A DNA stretch of 43,620 nt from Bacillota bacterium (GTDB lineage Bacteria; Bacillota; Clostridia; Christensenellales; UMGS416). Location of the stretch: positions 1 through 43,620 of the forward strand of contig JAEYRA010000006.1 of assembly GCA_023409755.1 (NCBI GenBank), given 5' to 3'. Within the stretch, counting starts at the first letter, position 1. Every line of letters begins with the position of its first letter. Both the position numbers and the translations under genes were made by a program. Below the pieces are notes generated by a model, which had not been told where the DNA came from, did not search any database, and saw nothing but the letters and a program-made list of their open reading frames with translations. Below are positions 17,438 through 26,062 of this stretch, piece after piece.

Positions 17438-18294
17438 TGAAAGTGTGGATGGTCATTGCCTACATCGTACTGGCGCCGCTGGTTGGCGGCCTGCTGAGCG
17501 GAGTGGACCGGGTCATTTCGGCCCGGATGCAGGGCCGTGTGGGCCCGCCGCTGCTGCAGCCCTTCTATGACGTGTTGAAACTGCTGCAGAAGGAATCGGT
17601 CACCGTCAACCGCCTGCAGAACTTCTACGTGTACTGCTTCTTTGTGTTCATGGTGATGGCCGGTTCGGTCTTTATGAGCGGCGGCGACCTGCTGCTGGTG
17701 ATCTTCGCGCTGACGCTGGCCAACATCTTCTTCATCGTGGGCGGCTACAGCACCAACTCGCCCTACAGCCACGTGGGTGCCCAGCGCGAGATCCTGCAGA
17801 TGATGGCCTACGAACCCATGGTGCTGCTGACGGCCATCGGCTTCTACGCGGTCACCGGGTCGTTCTTCGTGTCGGACATCCTGCAGGCGGCGTCCCCGGC
17901 GGTGCTCACGATGCCGCTGCTGTTCGTGGGGTTCCTCTATGTGCTGACGATCAAGCTGCGCAAGTCGCCCTTTGACCTGTCAACCTCCCATCATGGGCAT
18001 CAGGAGATCGTCAAGGGCATCACGACCGAATACTCGGGCCGGGGTCTGGCGTTCATCGAGATCACCCACTGGTACGAAACGGTCTTCATTCTGGGTTTTG
18101 TGTACCTGTTCTTTGCCTGGGGCGCGGCGGTCAGCCCCCTGGTGGCCCTGCTGGTAACGGCGGCCGCCTACTTCCTGGAAATTGTGATTGACAACACCTT
18201 TGCGCGCGTCAAGTGGCAGCTGGCCCTGAAGTCCTCCTGGATTGTGGCGCTGGCCGCGGGGTTCATCAATCTCTTCATCATTCTGTACAGATAG
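17437..18294 (+). CDS. echB: Ech hydrogenase subunit B (NuoH-like)
   Basis: A 285-aa membrane subunit of the NuoH/HycD family with about eight hydrophobic segments. Family marks include GVDRVISARMQGRVGPPLLQPFYD near the N-terminus, AQREILQMMAYEPMVLL and the loop LRKSPFDLSTSHHGHQEIVKG before GRGLAFIEITHWYE. It anchors the hydrophilic hydrogenase module and forms the quinone-cavity-like part of the ion path. The ATG at 17437 overlaps the echA stop (TGATG); a GTG three bases earlier is possible. GAGGGT is suitably spaced. Confidence 0.95.
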   Translation: MKVWMVIAYIVLAPLVGGLLSGVDRVISARMQGRVGPPLLQPFYDVLKLLQKESVTVNRLQNFYVYCFFVFMVMAGSVFMSGGDLLLVIFALTLANIFFIVGGYSTNSPYSHVGAQREILQMMAYEPMVLLTAIGFYAVTGSFFVSDILQAASPAVLTMPLLFVGFLYVLTIKLRKSPFDLSTSHHGHQEIVKGITTEYSGRGLAFIEITHWYETVFILGFVYLFFAWGAAVSPLVALLVTAAAYFLEIVIDNTFARVKWQLALKSSWIVALAAGFINLFIILYR

Positions 18295-18306
18295 GCGGGT
18301 GAGAGC

Positions 18307-18747
18307 ATGTCATCTACGACCAAATCTCCCTGGATTCTTCACTACGACGGAACAAGCTGCAACGGCTGCGACATCGAGGTGCTGGCGTGCCTGACGCCCC
18401 TCTATGACGTGGAACGCTTCGGCATCATCAACACGGGCAACCCCAAGCACGCTGACATTCTGCTGCTGACCGGCTGCATCAACGAACAGAACCTGCCGGT
18501 GGTACGCCAGCTCTATGAGCAGATGCCCAACCCCAAGGCTGTGGTGGCCGTAGGCATCTGCGCCAACAGCGGCGGCATCTTTGCCGAGTGCTACAACGTG
18601 AAAGGCGGTGCGTCCCACGCCGTGCCGGTGGACGTGTACGTGCCCGGCTGTGCTGCCCGGCCCCAGGCCATCATCGATGGCGTTGTGAAGGCGCTGGGCA
18701 TACTGGAAGAGAAGCGCAAGGCCATGAAGGCCGACGGAGGCAAGTGA
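18307..18747 (+). CDS. echC: Ech hydrogenase small subunit C (NuoB-like)
   Basis: A 146-aa electron-transfer subunit of the NuoB/PSST family. It carries the proximal [4Fe-4S] cluster, with cysteines at 18 and 21 (TSCNGCDIEVLA), 85 (VGICANSGG) and 115 (VPGCAARPQ). This is the set expected of group 4 [NiFe] hydrogenase small subunits, which lack the extra clusters of uptake hydrogenases. It passes electrons between EchF clusters and the NiFe site in EchE. It begins 12 bases after echB and ends one base before echD. Confidence 0.96.
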   Translation: MSSTTKSPWILHYDGTSCNGCDIEVLACLTPLYDVERFGIINTGNPKHADILLLTGCINEQNLPVVRQLYEQMPNPKAVVAVGICANSGGIFAECYNVKGGASHAVPVDVYVPGCAARPQAIIDGVVKALGILEEKRKAMKADGGK

Positions 18748-18748
18748 C

Positions 18749-19138
18749 ATGTACGAAACGCAACGGCTGGTGGACGTGGAGTTGAGCCACCGCATCCGCA
18801 CGGTGAGCGACATGAAGCGCGAGGGCTACCGGCTGGTGGCCATCACCTGCACCAAGGTGCCCGAGGGCTTTGAGCTGACCTACTCCTTCGACAAGGACTA
18901 TGACTTTGTAAACCTACGCGTGCTTGTGCCGGAGGAGGAGGAAATCACCTCCATCTCGGGCATCTATTTCTGCGCGTTCATCTATGAGAACGAACTCAAG
19001 GATCTGTTCGGCGTCAAGATTCGCCACATGAAGGTGGACTACGAAGGCAACTTCTACAAACTGGCGACACCCACGCCGTTCAACCCCCCGAAGGATGAGG
19101 CCCCGGCCGCCGATGAGACCGGCAAGGAGGATGCGTAA
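18749..19138 (+). CDS. echD: Ech hydrogenase subunit D (NuoC-like)
   Basis: A 129-aa subunit matching the NuoC/30-kDa family: FELTYSFDKDYDFVNLRVLV, then ISGIYFCAFIYENELKDLFGVKIRHMKVDYEGNFYKL. It has no cofactor ligands and is structural, clamping EchE and EchC. The last about 20 residues are Ala/Asp/Glu-rich. The stop codon TAA shares its last base with the echE start (TAATG). Confidence 0.95.
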   Translation: MYETQRLVDVELSHRIRTVSDMKREGYRLVAITCTKVPEGFELTYSFDKDYDFVNLRVLVPEEEEITSISGIYFCAFIYENELKDLFGVKIRHMKVDYEGNFYKLATPTPFNPPKDEAPAADETGKEDA

Positions 19139-20217
19139 TGGGCAAGCGATCGGTCATTCCCTTCGGCCCCCAGCACCCCGTGCTGCCGGAACCGATTCAT
19201 TTGGACCTGGTGCTGGAAGATGAGAAGGTCATCGAAGCCATCCCCTCCATCGGTTTTGTGCACCGGGGGCTCGAAAAGCTCGTGGAAAAGCGCACCTTCG
19301 TGGACTATGTCTACGTGGCTGAGCGCATCTGCGGCATCTGCTCCTTCATGCACGGCCTTGGCTACTGCCAGGGTGTGGAGGCGATCATGAGCCTCACCGT
19401 ACCGGACCGCGCCCTGTACCTGAGAACCATCTGGAGCGAGCTCTCCCGCATTCACAGCCACACGCTGTGGCTGGGACTGCTGGCCGACGCCTTCGGGTTT
19501 GAGAGCCTCTTTATGCAGAGCTGGCGCATCCGCGAGAAGGTGCTGGACATCTTCGAACAGACGACCGGCGGGCGCGTCATCTTCTCGGTGTGCAAGGTGG
19601 GCGGCGTGCGCCGCGACATCGATGTCGACACCCTGAAGGCCATCGACGGGCGCCTGGTGGAAATTGAGCGTGAGCTCCACGAGATCGCCGATGTGTTCCT
19701 GAAGGACCGTTCGGTGCTCTCACGCCTCTCCGGCGTGGGCGTGCTGACGGGCGAGGAAGCCCACAAGCTGGGCGCCGTGGGCCCGATGATGCGCGCCAGC
19801 GGCATTGCGCAGGACATGCGCCGCCTGGGCTACGCCGCCTATAAATACCTGGAAGTGGAGCCCGTGGTGGCCACCGAGGGCGACTGCTATGCCCGCTGCT
19901 CGGTCCGCATCCACGAGCTGTTCCAGTCCATCGATCTCATTCGCCAGTGCATTGCGCGCATCCCCGAGGGGGAGATCGAGGTCAAGTTCAAGGGCAACCC
20001 CAACGGCGAGTATTTCACGCGGTTGGAACAGCCCCGCGGCGAGGTCATCTACTACGTCAAGGCCAACGGCACCCCCTACCTCGACCGCGTTCGCGTGCGC
20101 ACGCCCACCTACGCCAACCTGCCGGCGCTCCTCAAGACCCTGCAGGGCTGCGACCTGGCCGACGTGCCCATGCTCATCCTGACCATCGACCCGTGCATCA
20201 GCTGCACTGAGAGGTGA
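19138..20217 (+). CDS. echE: Ech [NiFe]-hydrogenase large subunit E
   Basis: A 359-aa catalytic subunit of the NuoD/group 4 [NiFe] family. Both CxxC pairs that bind Ni and Fe are intact: Cys65/Cys68 in AERICGICSFMHG and Cys353/Cys356 in DPCISCTER. The protein ends at that Arg, so there is no C-terminal extension to be cleaved. That is known for CooH and, as I recall, Ech-type subunits, and agrees with the absence of a maturation endopeptidase gene here. The site reduces protons with electrons from ferredoxin or runs in reverse. Confidence 0.97.
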   Translation: MGKRSVIPFGPQHPVLPEPIHLDLVLEDEKVIEAIPSIGFVHRGLEKLVEKRTFVDYVYVAERICGICSFMHGLGYCQGVEAIMSLTVPDRALYLRTIWSELSRIHSHTLWLGLLADAFGFESLFMQSWRIREKVLDIFEQTTGGRVIFSVCKVGGVRRDIDVDTLKAIDGRLVEIERELHEIADVFLKDRSVLSRLSGVGVLTGEEAHKLGAVGPMMRASGIAQDMRRLGYAAYKYLEVEPVVATEGDCYARCSVRIHELFQSIDLIRQCIARIPEGEIEVKFKGNPNGEYFTRLEQPRGEVIYYVKANGTPYLDRVRVRTPTYANLPALLKTLQGCDLADVPMLILTIDPCISCTER

Positions 20218-20223
20218 TGTGAC

Positions 20224-20586
20224 ATGTTCAAGTTCACCGGAACGATCCTCAAAAACCTGATGAGCAAGCCCGCCACCAAGCGGTACCCCACCGAGGAGCC
20301 GGTCTACTTTGACCGGACCCGCGGCCACATCTCCATCGACATCGACAGCTGCATCTTCTGCGGCATCTGCTCGCGTCGCTGCCCCTGCAACGCCATTGAG
20401 GTGAGCAAGCCCGACACCCGCTGGAGCATTGAGCGGATGCGCTGCATCCAGTGCAACTCCTGTGTGGAGCTGTGCCCCAAGAAGTGCCTGACGATGAAGA
20501 ACACCTACACAACCCCCAACACCGAGCCGGTAAAGGACGTGTTTGAGCGTGCACGAGTATCCCCTGGTACAGACGATCATCAATAA
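20224..20586 (+). CDS. echF: Ech hydrogenase ferredoxin subunit F
   Basis: A 120-aa polyferredoxin subunit (NuoI-like) with two [4Fe-4S] motifs: CIFCGICSRRCPCNAIEV (43-60) and CIQCNSCVELCPKKCLTM (74-91). It is the entry point for electrons from soluble ferredoxin. The N-terminal segment (KFTGTILKNLMSKPATKRYP) probably packs on EchB as in NuoI. The last 38 bases overlap the hypA coding region, which places the hydrogenase and maturation genes on one transcript. Confidence 0.96.
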   Translation: MFKFTGTILKNLMSKPATKRYPTEEPVYFDRTRGHISIDIDSCIFCGICSRRCPCNAIEVSKPDTRWSIERMRCIQCNSCVELCPKKCLTMKNTYTTPNTEPVKDVFERARVSPGTDDHQ

Positions 20587-20917
20587 GGCCGCCGCACACG
20601 CGGCTGCCAACCACGGCCGGCGGGTGCGCCGCATCGCGCTGGTCGTCGGGGATTCGTCCGGCTATGTGCCGGAATCCATCCAGATGTACTTCGACATCAT
20701 CGCCGAAGGAACGGTGTGCGCCGACGCTGCGCTGGACATCCGGCACATCAAACCCCAATGGAAATGCACAGGGTGCGGACTGCTCTTTGAGCGCCGCCCC
20801 TTTTCCTTTGCCTGCCCGGAGTGCGGCGCTGACAGCCGCCCCACCGACGTGGGCCGGGAGTTCTACATCGAGTCCATCGACATCGACGTTGACGTCGACA
20901 AGGAGGAATCACCATGA
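20549..20917 (+). CDS. hypA: HypA nickel-insertion protein
   Basis: A 122-aa nickel metallochaperone delivering Ni to the hydrogenase large subunit with HypB. I chose GTG at 20549 because it gives the canonical N-terminus Met-His-Glu (MHEYPLVQTI), where His2 is a nickel ligand; a TTG two codons earlier would displace that His. The zinc site is CTGCGLLF with CPECGAD. The C-terminus has alternating Asp (DIDVDVDKEE). It overlaps echF by 38 bases and hypB by four (ATGA). Confidence 0.93.
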   Translation: MHEYPLVQTIINKAAAHAAANHGRRVRRIALVVGDSSGYVPESIQMYFDIIAEGTVCADAALDIRHIKPQWKCTGCGLLFERRPFSFACPECGADSRPTDVGREFYIESIDIDVDVDKEESP

Positions 20918-21573
20918 GAGAGACCATTCGCGTGCCGGTGATGGAAGCCATTCTGGGCGAGAACGAACGCATCGCCGAGCGCATGAACAAAGACTTTGAC
21001 CAGCGCGGCATCTTTGTGGTGAACGTGCTGGGCGCGCCCGGCGTGGGCAAGACCACCAGCCTCGTGCAGATCATCGGGCACCTGGTCGATAAAAACGTCG
21101 GCGTCATCGAGGGCGACATTGAGAGCGACATCGACACGCTGAAGCTGGAGAAGCTGGGCATCCGCGCCCAGCAGATCAACACCCAGGGGGCCTGCCATCT
21201 GGACGCGCCGGTCATCGACCAGGCCGCCGACAGTCTGAAGCTCAACGACAACAGCCTGCTGTTCATTGAGAACGTGGGCAACCTCGTCTGCCCCGCCGAG
21301 TTTTACATCGGCGAGCACCTGAAGATGCTCATCCTCACCGTGACAGAGGGCAGCGACAAACCTTACAAATACCCGCTGGCCTTTGAGAAAGCCGACGTGA
21401 TGCTCCTCAACAAATGCGACCTCCTCCCCTATGTGGACTTTGATGAGGCGTACTTTATGAAGGGCGTGCGGGCGCTGAACCCCGATGCGCCGCTCTTCAA
21501 GGTATCCGGCAGAACGGGCGAGGGCTACCGGGAGGTGGCGCAGTGGCTGGAAGAGAAGAAGAACGCACGGTAA
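20914..21573 (+). CDS. hypB: HypB GTPase for nickel insertion
   Basis: A 219-aa SIMIBI-class GTPase that drives nickel transfer from HypA into the large subunit. The P-loop is at 40-48 (GAPGVGKTT). VIEGDIESDID, INTQGACHLDA (metal-site Cys and His), IENVGNLVCPAEF and NKCDLLPY follow in order. The N-terminus has neither the CxxCGC high-affinity Ni motif nor a His-rich stretch that some HypB proteins carry, so it does not itself store nickel. The start overlaps the hypA stop. Confidence 0.96.
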   Translation: MRETIRVPVMEAILGENERIAERMNKDFDQRGIFVVNVLGAPGVGKTTSLVQIIGHLVDKNVGVIEGDIESDIDTLKLEKLGIRAQQINTQGACHLDAPVIDQAADSLKLNDNSLLFIENVGNLVCPAEFYIGEHLKMLILTVTEGSDKPYKYPLAFEKADVMLLNKCDLLPYVDFDEAYFMKGVRALNPDAPLFKVSGRTGEGYREVAQWLEEKKNAR

Positions 21574-23801
21574 CCCGGCAATACACCATACACGGCATGG
21601 TACAGGGCGTAGGAATGCGCCCTTTTCTAGCTCTCCTGGCCGAGGAACATGGCATCACCGGTGAGGTGTGCAACGTGGGTTCCTCGGTGCTGCTGACGGC
21701 CACCGCCGCGCCCAATACGCTGGAGCGCTTTGCGCGGGACATCCCCGTCCGCGCCCCGGCCCAGTCGCAAATCACCGCCCTCCACGCAGCTGACCTGCCC
21801 CACCGGGCATTCGAGGGCTTTTCCATCGTACCGAGCTCCGCCGGGGCGGTGGACCGGCTCCCCGCCGACTTCCCCGTGTGTGAGGACTGCGCCCGGGAGC
21901 TGCATGACCCGGCGAACCGCCGGCACAGGCACCCGTTCATCAGCTGTGCCGTGTGCGGGCCGCGTTACAGCATATTGGAGTCGGCCCCCTACGACCGGCA
22001 CACCACCTCAATGGTGGATTTTCCCATGTGCCCAAGCTGCCGACGGGAGTATGAGAACCCCCGCGACCGGCGGTTCCACGCGCAGACGATCTCCTGCCCC
22101 GCGTGCGGGCCGGTGCTGCTGTGGCAGCCGCCGGAAGGCCCGGCGCTGGAACGGGAAGGCGCGCTGGCCGCGGCTGTGGCCGCCCTGCGGGCCGGCGGCA
22201 TCGTCGCCATTAAGGGCGTGGGCGGTTACCACCTGGCCTGCGACCCCCGGCAGGAGGACGCCGTGCAGCGCCTGCGGGCACTCAAGGGCCGGGAGCAGAA
22301 GCCCTTCGCCATTCTCTTCGCCAGCATGGCGCGGCTGAAAGCCTGCTGCCAAGCCACCGAAGCAGACCGGGCACTGCTCACAAGCCCAGCGCGACCCATC
22401 GTGCTGCTTCCCACACGGGGCCAGCCCTTCGCGCCTTCCGTCAACGGCGGCACGTCGCTGACCGGGGCCTTCCTGCCCTACACGCCGGTGCAGATGCTGT
22501 TGCTGGGTGATTTGGGTGAGCTGGTGATGACCAGCGCCAACCGTTCGGGGCAGCCGGAGATCCACGACGACGACGAGATGCTGGGCTGGCTGGCCGACGG
22601 CCGCTTGGACGGCGTGCTGTGGCACCGGCGTCGCATCGTGACACGGCTCGATGACTCGGTAGCCCATGTGGTGGCAGGCGGCGTGCAGGCCACCCGCCGC
22701 GCCCGTGGGTACGCTCCCCTGCCCTTGCCCCTGCCCGCCGGCGATGGCCGTACGGTGCTTGCCATGGGTGGCGACCTCAAGGCGGCGTTCTGCCTGGCGC
22801 AGGGCGGGCGGGCCTACATGAGCCAGTACTTCGGCGATGTAGAGGTGGCCGCCGTGGCCGCCGCCTACCGCCAGAACCTTGACCACATGGAGCGGCTCTT
22901 TGCCCTGAAGCCCGACCTCGTGGTGTGCGACCGGCACCCCGGCTACCACACGGCACTATTGGCGCGGGGGCTGGGCCTGCCGCTCACAACCGTGCAGCAC
23001 CACCACGCCCACGTGGCGTCGGTGATGGCCGAACACGGGCTGACCGGGCAGGTTTTAGGCGTGGCCTTCGACGGCACGGGCTACGGCGACGACGGTGCGG
23101 TGTGGGGCGGGGAGTTCCTGCTGTGCGAGGGCCAAACCATGGAGCGGGTGGGCCACCTGGCCCCCGTGACGCTGACCGGCGGCGACCGCGTGGCCAAGGA
23201 CGGGCGCCTGGCTGCCCTGTGCTACGCCGTGGCGGCAGGGCTGGAGCCGCCGGCCTTTGATGGGGCGGATCTGGCGCGGGCTGCGCTGGCTGCTGGTGTC
23301 AATGCCGTGACCTACACGGGACTGGGGCGGCTCTTTGATGCCGTCAGCGCGCGTTTGGGCATCTGCGAGCAGAACGGCTACGAAGGGCAGTGCGCCATCC
23401 TGCTGGAACAGGCCGCCGCCCGGGCCGAAGCGGCAGGTGCGGCGCCGGTTGCCGTGGAATTTGCAATCGCCGATGAGTGTGATACAATTCAACTGGACTG
23501 GAAGCCGGCGCTGGCCGCGCTGTGGCACACCCCACCCGCACGGCGGGACGCGGCGGCGCTGGGGTTCCACCGGGCATTGGCACGGGCCGTGGTGGCCGTG
23601 TGCCGCCGGGTACGCGCCGCGCGGAGCATACACCAGATCGCCTTGAGCGGCGGTGTCTTCCAGAACGCGCTGCTGCTGACCGCCGTGACCGAGGGCCTTG
23701 CGGCCGACGGCTTCACGGTGTACACCAACCATGCGGTTCCCGTCAACGACGGGGGCCTGGCCCTGGGGCAGGCCTGGCTTGCCCTGCAGGGCCGCCCATG
23801 A
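21543..23801 (+). CDS. hypF: HypF carbamoyltransferase
   Basis: A 752-aa enzyme making the carbamoyl group that becomes the CN ligands, working with HypE. Domains in order: acylphosphatase-like (VQGVGMRPF, about 12-98), two zinc fingers (CEDC/CAVC and CPSC/CPAC, about 113-188), a YrdC-like domain (IVAIKGVGGYHLACD, about 200-385) and a Kae1-like carbamoyltransferase domain with HHHAHVASVMAEH and SGGVFQN. Full length for the family. The GTG start at 21543 has GGGAGG six bases upstream and lies 31 bases inside hypB. Confidence 0.96.
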   Translation: MAGREEERTVTRQYTIHGMVQGVGMRPFLALLAEEHGITGEVCNVGSSVLLTATAAPNTLERFARDIPVRAPAQSQITALHAADLPHRAFEGFSIVPSSAGAVDRLPADFPVCEDCARELHDPANRRHRHPFISCAVCGPRYSILESAPYDRHTTSMVDFPMCPSCRREYENPRDRRFHAQTISCPACGPVLLWQPPEGPALEREGALAAAVAALRAGGIVAIKGVGGYHLACDPRQEDAVQRLRALKGREQKPFAILFASMARLKACCQATEADRALLTSPARPIVLLPTRGQPFAPSVNGGTSLTGAFLPYTPVQMLLLGDLGELVMTSANRSGQPEIHDDDEMLGWLADGRLDGVLWHRRRIVTRLDDSVAHVVAGGVQATRRARGYAPLPLPLPAGDGRTVLAMGGDLKAAFCLAQGGRAYMSQYFGDVEVAAVAAAYRQNLDHMERLFALKPDLVVCDRHPGYHTALLARGLGLPLTTVQHHHAHVASVMAEHGLTGQVLGVAFDGTGYGDDGAVWGGEFLLCEGQTMERVGHLAPVTLTGGDRVAKDGRLAALCYAVAAGLEPPAFDGADLARAALAAGVNAVTYTGLGRLFDAVSARLGICEQNGYEGQCAILLEQAAARAEAAGAAPVAVEFAIADECDTIQLDWKPALAALWHTPPARRDAAALGFHRALARAVVAVCRRVRAARSIHQIALSGGVFQNALLLTAVTEGLAADGFTVYTNHAVPVNDGGLALGQAWLALQGRP

Positions 23802-23813
23802 AAGGAGTTTCCC

Positions 23814-24044
23814 ATGTGTGTGGCTGCTCCCGGCCGCATCGTCGCCCTTGACGGCGACACCGCCCGGGTGGATTTCTCCGGCAATGTGCTGGAAGTGAAC
23901 GTGGCGCTGCTGCCCGCGAAGGTCGGCGACTATGTGCTGACCCACGCCGGCATGGCCATCGAGATTATGGACGAAGAGCGGGCGAAGGATCTCATCGATC
24001 TGTTCCGCGAGATTGAGGAGGCCGCCGGTGGAGGCAGTCGCTAG
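23814..24044 (+). CDS. hypC: HypC hydrogenase chaperone
   Basis: A 76-aa chaperone that carries the Fe(CN)2CO unit with HypD and docks on the large subunit precursor. It starts with the invariant Met-Cys (MCVAAPGRIV; Cys2 is the metal ligand) and has the family end VGDYVLTHAGMAIEIMDEERA. AAAGGAG precedes the ATG, 12 bases after hypF. Its last 17 bases overlap hypD. Confidence 0.96.
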   Translation: MCVAAPGRIVALDGDTARVDFSGNVLEVNVALLPAKVGDYVLTHAGMAIEIMDEERAKDLIDLFREIEEAAGGGSR

Positions 24045-25080
24045 GGCGGCCGAGGACCTGCGGCACTACGACGGGTCGCCGGTCACCATCATGGAGGTGT
24101 GCGGCACCCACACAGCAGCCCTGTTTCGCACGGGGCTGCGTTCGTTGCTGCCGCCGTCCATCCGGCTGATCTCCGGCCCAGGATGCCCGGTGTGCGTGAC
24201 GCCCTCGGGCTACATCGAGCGGCTGGTGGAGTGGGCGCTGACGCCCGGCTGCTGCGTGCTGTCCTTCGGTGACCTGCTGCGGGTGCCGGGGCCGACGGGT
24301 TCGCTGCTGGAACGCCGGGGCGACGGGGCGCGGTTTGAGATGGTCTACTCCCCCCTGCAGGCGCTAGATTGGATGGCAAAGGAACCCCAGACGACCTTCG
24401 TGATGGCGGCCGTTGGGTTTGAGACGACCGCCCCGGCCTACGGCCTGCTGCTGCGGGCGGCGGAGGAACGGGGGCTCCATAACCTCAGGCTCCTCTGCGC
24501 CCTCAAGCGCATCGTGCCGGCGATGGACCTCCTTTGCCGGCAGGAGACGACGATTGACGCGTTCCTCTGCCCCGGCCACGTCAGCACCATCCTGGGGGCA
24601 GACGTTTACCGCCCGCTGAGCGAGCGGTACCACAAGCCCATGGTCGTGGGCGGCTTTGACGAGACCCACCTGGTGGCCGCCGTGTGGGAGATTGTGCGCC
24701 AATGCCGGGAGGGCCGTGCCGCCGTGCGCAACCTCTACCCTGAGGCCGTGACCGCCGAGGGCAACCGCCGGGCGCAGGACGTGCTGGAGCGCTGCTTTGC
24801 GCCGGGTGACTCGGTATGGCGCGGCATTGGGGAGATCGGCAACTCCGGTCTCTTCCTTCGGCCGGAATACGCGGCCTGGGACGGCGGCAGTGAGGGACTC
24901 GGTGACGCCGGAATGGATAAAGGCTGCCGCTGCGCCGACGTGCTCTGCGGGCGCATCAACCCCAACGAATGCCCGCTGTTTGGTCGGGTGTGCACGCCGG
25001 TCAGCCCCCGGGGGGCCTGCATGGTCAGCGACGAGGGCGCCTGCGGCATTTGGCACCGCAACACGGGAGGATTGGCATGA
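24028..25080 (+). CDS. hypD: HypD Fe-S scaffold protein
   Basis: A 350-aa scaffold on which the Fe(CN)2CO moiety is assembled with HypC. Conserved elements: MEVCGTHT (catalytic Cys), GPGCPVCVTP (thiol pair), AVGFETTAP, PGHVSTILG and the C-terminal cluster region CRCADVLCGRINPNECPLF with a later Cys in GRVCTP. I chose GTG at 24028, which has GGAGG six bases upstream, over the TTG at 24013. Overlaps hypC by 17 bases and hypE by four (ATGA). Confidence 0.95.
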   Translation: MEAVARAAEDLRHYDGSPVTIMEVCGTHTAALFRTGLRSLLPPSIRLISGPGCPVCVTPSGYIERLVEWALTPGCCVLSFGDLLRVPGPTGSLLERRGDGARFEMVYSPLQALDWMAKEPQTTFVMAAVGFETTAPAYGLLLRAAEERGLHNLRLLCALKRIVPAMDLLCRQETTIDAFLCPGHVSTILGADVYRPLSERYHKPMVVGGFDETHLVAAVWEIVRQCREGRAAVRNLYPEAVTAEGNRRAQDVLERCFAPGDSVWRGIGEIGNSGLFLRPEYAAWDGGSEGLGDAGMDKGCRCADVLCGRINPNECPLFGRVCTPVSPRGACMVSDEGACGIWHRNTGGLA

Positions 25081-26048
25081 AGATCAACATGGCCCACGGC
25101 GGCGGCGGCAGCGTGATGGGGGAGCTCATCGACGGGCTCTTCAAGCGCCACCTGGGCAACGAATACCTGGCACAGGGCGGCGACGCCGCGGTGCTGCCAA
25201 TGGCCGGCCCCATGGCTTTCACCACCGACAGTTACGTGGTGCAGCCCCTGTTCTTCCCCGGGGGGGACATCGGGCGGCTGGCCGTCTGCGGCACGGTCAA
25301 CGACCTCCTGACCGCCGGGGCAACGCCCCAGTTCCTCAGCGCCGGGTTTATCCTGGAGGAAGGGCTGGAGATGGACACGCTGGAAACGGTGGTTGCCAGC
25401 ATGGCCGCCACCTGCCGGGAAGCCGGTGTGCAGGTCGTTACCGGCGACACCAAGGTGGTGGAAGGTCACGGCGGCCTTCTCATCAACACCGCCGGGGTAG
25501 GCGCGGTGCGGCCGGGTTTTGTCCCCCTGCCCCCCGTCCCCGGGGACAGCATCCTCCTCTCCGGCACGCTGGGCGAGCACCACGCCGCCATCCTGAGCCG
25601 GCGCCTCCATGTGGAGAACGCCATTGAGAGCGACTGTGCGCCGCTCACCGATATGGTGGGGCGACTCCTTTCCGGGGGCATCCGCGTGCGCGCCATGCGC
25701 GATGTGACCCGTGGCGGCCTGGGCACCGTGCTCTGGGAGCTCGCCCGCCAGCACCGCTGCGGCATGGAGGTCGTGGAGGCACAGCTCCCCGTCACCGCCG
25801 CCGTGCGGGGCTTCTGCGCCGTGCTGGGGCTGGAGCCCCTCTACATGGGCAACGAGGGCAAAATGGTATTTGTTGTGGATGGCCGCCAGGAGCAGGAAGC
25901 CTTGGCCCTGCTGCAGAACTCTGCCTATGGGGCCAATGCCGCCGTCATCGGCCGGGTGACCGAAGGGAATGATGTCACCCTGCGAACGGGGCTGGGCGGG
26001 CGGGTCATCCGCCCGCTGGCTGGCGAGGGGCTGCCCCGCATCTGCTGA
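25077..26048 (+). CDS. hypE: HypE thiocyanate-forming maturation protein
   Basis: A 323-aa ATP-dependent dehydratase that converts the carbamoyl thioester on its C-terminal Cys into a thiocyanate and passes CN to iron. The protein ends in the invariant PRIC. The N-terminus MAHGGGGSVMGELI and the ATP-binding stretch (FTTDSYVVQPLFFPGGDIG, CGTVNDLLTAGATP, TGDTKVV) are typical of the PurM-like fold. The start overlaps the hypD stop as ATGA. It closes the maturation set hypA-B-F-C-D-E; there is no endopeptidase gene. Confidence 0.97.
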   Translation: MKINMAHGGGGSVMGELIDGLFKRHLGNEYLAQGGDAAVLPMAGPMAFTTDSYVVQPLFFPGGDIGRLAVCGTVNDLLTAGATPQFLSAGFILEEGLEMDTLETVVASMAATCREAGVQVVTGDTKVVEGHGGLLINTAGVGAVRPGFVPLPPVPGDSILLSGTLGEHHAAILSRRLHVENAIESDCAPLTDMVGRLLSGGIRVRAMRDVTRGGLGTVLWELARQHRCGMEVVEAQLPVTAAVRGFCAVLGLEPLYMGNEGKMVFVVDGRQEQEALALLQNSAYGANAAVIGRVTEGNDVTLRTGLGGRVIRPLAGEGLPRIC

Positions 26049-26062
26049 CGGGAGGGAACGGA

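Noticed and set aside
24013..24027. TTG start for hypD
   Set aside because: The GTG at 24028 has a properly spaced GGAGG, while the TTG sits just before that SD.
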